A stretch of DNA of 64,000 bases from CAIZGX01 sp046048875 (GTDB taxonomy: Bacteria > Bacteroidota > Bacteroidia > Flavobacteriales_D > Sanyastnellaceae), in the NCBI GenBank assembly GCA_046048875.1, contig JBJOFG010000008.1, positions 62,001 to 126,000 on the forward strand, read 5' to 3'. Below, piece after piece: positions 61,193 to 64,000 of the stretch. Made by a program: the position numbers and the translations under genes. Position 1 is the stretch's first letter. The number at the start of each line of letters is the position of its first letter. The notes below the pieces were generated by a model, which was not told the DNA's origin, ran no database searches, and saw nothing but the letters and a program-made list of their open reading frames with translations.

Positions 61193-61792
61193 ATGGAAGA
61201 ATTTAGAAATATTTTGGAAAGAAATTATGTCAAGGCGGTGTCCGTTGAAAGGCTAAAAACCTATGTAGATGCGGCGGACTGCAATATTTTGAATGGAATA
61301 AAATTGTATCAGAAGAACATTAATTTGTCGAGTACTTGTCTGAGATATATTTCCATTTTTGAAGTGGCTTTTCGAAATGAGGTTGATCGTTTTTACAAAG
61401 AGAAATTCAATAGTCAGGATTGGATTGGCCTCTTTCCGAAGGAAATGATGCGAAACAGCAGTACCAAAGGAATAGAGAAAATGACTCTTGGTTTTTGGGT
61501 ACACCTTTTTGCACCGAAGCAATTTCGACAGGGCGGTCAGTGTCTGCACCATATTTACTTGTATCGGCCCAAGGGAGTATCTCCCAGAGAGCTTTTCAAT
61601 GATTTATTATTCATTTTAAATTTCCGAAATAGAATTGCACATCATGAAGCTATTTGCTTCAATAAACGAAAAGAGTTTAGCACAGAATCGATTCGAAAAT
61701 TCGAAGAGGTGGTACTTCGTCATCTTGTTTGGTTAGGCTATGATATTCCAACTTTGATTTATTTCAAGCGTTTGAACTTAAAGTTGGAATAG
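61193..61792 (+). CDS. Abi-like HEPN-family protein (candidate abortive-infection RNase)
   Basis: A 199-residue soluble helical protein of the Abi_2/HEPN type. Key region: LRYISIFEVAFRNEVDRFY near 50-68, where the F-E-V-A-x-R-N core is typical of Abi-like proteins, and R145-N-R-I-A-H150-H-E near the C-terminus, which is the R-x4-H catalytic pair of HEPN ribonucleases. Such proteins cut RNA during phage infection or as toxins. No antitoxin gene is beside it, and the gene is bordered by repeat blocks and 39-bp direct repeats, so it may be a solitary mobile defence cassette. Toxicity is an inference from the family. Confidence 0.82.
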   Translation: MEEFRNILERNYVKAVSVERLKTYVDAADCNILNGIKLYQKNINLSSTCLRYISIFEVAFRNEVDRFYKEKFNSQDWIGLFPKEMMRNSSTKGIEKMTLGFWVHLFAPKQFRQGGQCLHHIYLYRPKGVSPRELFNDLLFILNFRNRIAHHEAICFNKRKEFSTESIRKFEEVVLRHLVWLGYDIPTLIYFKRLNLKLE

Positions 61793-61932
61793 GTTTATTT
61801 CCAAATACTCATTTCCAACAACGCAGTTCCCGACCCCCGTAGGGCGACATTCGAAAAGCCCCTAGTGAAGCTGGGGGAAAGGCTCAGAATAATTCAAATT
61901 CTTAAGGGAGGAGAACTATCTTGGAATTCTCT

Positions 61933-61951
61933 CCCCCAGCTCTGCTGGGGG
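61933..61951. repeat. Perfect hairpin, CCCCCAGC stem
   Basis: CCCCCAGC, loop TCT, GCTGGGGG. The motif AGCTGGGGG appears also at 61871 in the same block, giving two nested versions of the element. Possibly a folded RNA or protein-binding site. Confidence 0.7.
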
Positions 61952-61964
61952 CAGTTCGGATGCC

Positions 61965-61990
61965 GCTCGCAGAGCGAGCTCGTTTTTTTT
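61965..61990 (+). terminator. Terminator-like hairpin after the Abi-like gene
   Basis: GCTCGC, loop AGA, GCGAGC, then TCG and eight T. This is a 6-bp stem with a T-run and could end transcription of the Abi-like gene, about 170 nt after its stop codon. Confidence 0.6.
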
Positions 61991-62048
61991 GCAAAGAACA
62001 ACACAGTTCCAACAACGGAGTTCTAACAACGAAGTTCCAATTACGCAG

Positions 62049-62087
62049 TAGGAATAAAACCGAAGGTTTTCCCATTACGCAGTTCCT
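62049..62087 (+). repeat. 39-bp direct repeat, right copy
   Basis: 37 of 39 positions match the left copy at 61028-61066. The two mismatches are in the hairpin part (ATTACGC versus ATAACGA). Confidence 0.85.
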
Positions 62088-62143
62088 AGGAATTCAGCAG
62101 ATTGGTCGGGAGTTGAGTGGGCTAAGGTTTGGGTGAGTAGTTA

Positions 62144-62172
62144 AAAAATAACCCCCACTTTTCAGTGAGGGT
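62144..62172 (-). terminator. Intrinsic terminator of the collagen-like gene
   Basis: On the minus strand ACCCTCAC, loop TGAAAA, GTGGGGGT, then TATTTTTT. One U-G wobble completes an 8-bp stem, 25 nt after the collagen-like stop codon. Confidence 0.8.
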
Positions 62173-62197
62173 GAGTTTTATGAATATTAAATCTTTT

Positions 62198-64000
62198 TTA
62201 TTCAAAACAAGATGATGAAATTTCAGTGAATGCGGGTTCAATTCCAATGGTATTCGCAGATTTTGTGAATGTTACGTTTGTCAAACTAAGTGTGCTTGTC
62301 GTAAAGGAAGTTAAGGCACTTGAAACTAAGTTTGAGGAAGTCAGGCAGCAACTATTTAGATCAACTGATGTTTTTGTGATTTTAATATCATTAAATCCTT
62401 TACCGCTGCAATTTGTAACCCCAAACAATACTGTTGAACTATTTTGAAAAGTTATTGATGAAAACAAATCAAAATCGGATAAATCTGTGAAAGAACCATC
62501 AGAGATTACTCCACTTCTAGACGAACTATTGGATTTAATACAGAAACCTTTTGTCGTGCTTGGGCCTTCAACGTATCCGGTGATGTACGTATTGCCATTG
62601 TTAGAATTGAATGCAATGTCTTCGACTACATACGATGTAGCATTTGCGTATTCACCGCTGAAATTAATTTGATCATTAGTTAAGATTGCACCATCGAAAG
62701 AAATTTCAACAAATCTAATATTACTGCCATTTGAAAAAGCAACAACTAAAGACTGAGAGTTTGTAGTTGATATTTGACCTAGTGAAAATTGAATATTTGT
62801 GCTGGTTGAACCTAAACCTTTAGACCACAATAAATCGAGATTTGCATTGAATTTGGAGATGTTAACAGTATGTTGTGTGCCATTAATTGTTCGGCAAAGA
62901 GAAAATATATTTCCGTCTGATGATCCACAAATATCAAGTGGGTAAGCGTTTCCACCGGTTGGCGTATATGATTTACTAGAGAGGATATTAAAGCTTGGGT
63001 CAATTATTAGAAGGTGAACATTAGGAGGCCCAGAGGCTTGAATTACTAGATTTCCTCCCGGCAATAATCTCAAATTCAATCTCTCAACATTATTTCCGAG
63101 AGAATTAGAAAAACTTCCTCCATTTATAAAAGCTCCGGCTGCGCTTAACTTGTAAATTCGTATCGTTGTGCTTATGCTAGAGAGATACAATGCGTTTTCA
63201 GAAATGCTGTAAACTAGACTTGTTGCTGAAATTTGACCGACGCGAAATTGAGAGAGTATTTCGCCGAGAGAATTTAAATGGATTACAATGCTATTTGATT
63301 CTAAATCTTGAGTTATCAGTAACCAAAAACCACCATTTCCATCTGGTGAAGCATCGATAAGATTTTCATTTGCTGGAGTCCCGATAGTCATGCAACCATT
63401 TGTTGCACCTAATATTGGTAAATTTGAATTTAAAGTATTGGAAAACCCCGGAGGATTATTGCTGAAGTTCGATATTAAACTGCCGAGATATACACTATTA
63501 CCGTAGCTTAAGTACAATGTGTCATTGGAAAGCGATAGTGCTTGTAATTCGTTAGTTGGATTCGAATCAGCGTCATTTATTGACACTGTTCCTCCGTTTT
63601 CACTCAAAGTTAGATTTGAACCATTAATACTCAAGGTTTGAGGAATCCCCACCCCAGGGATACCTTGAATCCCTTGTGGACCTGTTGCTCCGGTAGCTCC
63701 TGTCAATCCGATAGGTCCTTGTGGTCCTGTTGGACCGGTAGCTCCCGTTAATCCAATAGGACCTTGTGGTCCCGTTGCACCATTTGCTCCTGCAGCTCCT
63801 GTAGCACCCGTCGCTCCTGTCAATCCGATAGGTCCTTGAGGTCCTGTTGCTCCCGTTGCTCCTGTTAATCCGATAGGTCCTTGTGGTCCAGTTGCTCCTG
63901 TTGCACCTGTAGCTCCAGTTGCTCCCGCCGGTCCGGTCAATCCAATTGGTCCTTGAGGGCCTGTAGCACCCGTCGCTCCTGTGGCCCCCGCCGGTCCTGT
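62198..64000 (-). CDS. Collagen-like protein with beta-propeller-like C-terminus (5'-partial)
   Basis: Reading frame open to the right edge, so start, signal peptide and part of the repeats lie outside. In the window the visible protein has about 600 residues. The first 115 or so are Gly-X-Y triplets made from recurring GPQGPIGLTG and GATGATG blocks. The remainder is rich in Ser, Asn, Gly and Leu with repeated strand patterns (SISENALYLSS, LLPGGNLVIQ, SFNILSSKSY, YVVEDIAFNS), suggesting a beta-propeller or similar sheet domain. The C-terminus (EISSSCFE) is not a recognised T9SS sorting domain. Probably an exported surface filament or adhesin (inference). Confidence 0.85.
   Translation of the reverse strand, partial: TGPAGATGATGATGPQGPIGLTGPAGATGATGATGATGPQGPIGLTGATGATGPQGPIGLTGATGATGAAGANGATGPQGPIGLTGATGPTGPQGPIGLTGATGATGPQGIQGIPGVGIPQTLSINGSNLTLSENGGTVSINDADSNPTNELQALSLSNDTLYLSYGNSVYLGSLISNFSNNPPGFSNTLNSNLPILGATNGCMTIGTPANENLIDASPDGNGGFWLLITQDLESNSIVIHLNSLGEILSQFRVGQISATSLVYSISENALYLSSISTTIRIYKLSAAGAFINGGSFSNSLGNNVERLNLRLLPGGNLVIQASGPPNVHLLIIDPSFNILSSKSYTPTGGNAYPLDICGSSDGNIFSLCRTINGTQHTVNISKFNANLDLLWSKGLGSTSTNIQFSLGQISTTNSQSLVVAFSNGSNIRFVEISFDGAILTNDQINFSGEYANATSYVVEDIAFNSNNGNTYITGYVEGPSTTKGFCIKSNSSSRSGVISDGSFTDLSDFDLFSSITFQNSSTVLFGVTNCSGKGFNDIKITKTSVDLNSCCLTSSNLVSSALTSFTTSTLSLTNVTFTKSANTIGIEPAFTEISSSCFE
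63652..64000 (-). repeat. Collagen-like tandem coding repeat
   Basis: Tandem Gly-X-Y codons form recurrent blocks of about 36-54 bp encoding GPQGPIGLTG and variants such as GAAGANGATG and GPTGPQG. DNA copies differ mostly at third positions, which argues for an old repeat kept by protein selection rather than a fresh expansion. The repeat continues past the window edge. Confidence 0.85.

Larger units (their letters stand above)
61793..62143. repeat. Right repeat block of the island
   Basis: No gene is supported here. The block contains AAC-GCA-GTT (61820), strong hairpins at 61933-61951 and 61965-61979, then AAC-ACA-GTT (62000), AAC-GGA-GTT (62014), AAC-GAA-GTT (62028), TAC-GCA-GTA (62042) and AAAACC-GAA-GGTTTT (62056). 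The AAC-N3-GTT hairpins have a central loop A/G-N-A, complementary to the TTC-type loops of the left array, so their sense is inverted. Confidence 0.75.

Noticed and set aside
60979..62087. Integron attC sites
   Set aside because: AAC-N3-GTT cores look superficially similar, but the 50-130 bp attC fold and an integrase are missing.
61921..62136. Open frame of 71 codons in the right repeat block
   Set aside because: It consists of translated hairpins and T-runs with no start context.

Overview
The window is a chromosomal segment of a member of the Bacteroidota, most likely an aquatic Flavobacteriales-type organism (inference). Supporting signs are type IX secretion (T9SS) C-terminal sorting domains on several secreted proteins, a GldA-type ABC ATPase, Bacteroidota-restricted families (DUF4290, DUF4834, DUF4924, DUF1573), a TonB receptor with an N-terminal carboxypeptidase-like domain, and the Bacteroidota -7 promoter motif TAnnTTTG in front of many genes. 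Genes are dense on both strands, often with 1-4 nt stop/start overlaps. I saw no rRNA, tRNA, CRISPR array, transposase or phage gene.

Layout. 0-3.4 kb: ftsH (cut at the left edge), cdsA and psd, a membrane-quality and phospholipid operon. 3.4-10.4 kb: two small DUF1573 exported proteins and a 1997-residue modular T9SS cargo on the minus strand. 10.4-17 kb: ruvC, a GT2 glycosyltransferase, an oligopeptide-type ABC permease, an outer-membrane barrel, a WecA/TagO-like transferase and an NtrC-like regulator without a DNA-binding domain. 17-25.8 kb: a UvrD/PcrA helicase, DUF4290, a HupE/UreJ-like protein, yidD, a lipoprotein, hemB, a BNR-repeat exported protein, asnS and a MacB/LolD-type ATPase. 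25.9-29.9 kb: two tandem paralogous choice-of-anchor-L T9SS cargos. 29.9-34.8 kb: gpmI, a sensor kinase and a patatin fused to an outer-membrane barrel. 34.8-39.1 kb: a surface-polysaccharide cluster (Gfo/Idh dehydrogenase, flippase, GT4, FemAB-like transferase). 39.2-42.4 kb: an exported repeat-like protein and a TonB receptor. 42.4-47.8 kb: a minus-strand operon FIST protein - hybrid kinase - purN - marC - arsC-like - DMT permease. 48-52.7 kb: gldA, DUF4834, a YfhO-like giant membrane protein and two small minus-strand genes. 52.7-60.8 kb: FemAB-like transferase, MFS, OmpH-like, DUF4924, dtd, a polytopic membrane protein and recG.

The right end (60.8-64 kb) is different in character. It is an accessory island made of an Abi/HEPN-family gene between two non-coding blocks. 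The left block is an array of tiny perfect hairpins whose arms change from unit to unit while the triloop and the ATGA spacer stay nearly constant. The right block holds similar hairpins mostly with complementary loop sequences. A 39-bp direct repeat (37/39 identical) lies on both sides of the Abi-like gene. After it comes a collagen-like gene that runs off the window. This island is the part I consider most likely to be undescribed.

Functional themes: envelope building (lipids, polysaccharide, OmpH, YidD, T9SS cargo), DNA repair helicases and nuclease (UvrD, RecG, RuvC), and a sensory module (FIST plus hybrid kinase) that matches the gene arrangement of known nitric-oxide-sensing NosP/NahK pairs.
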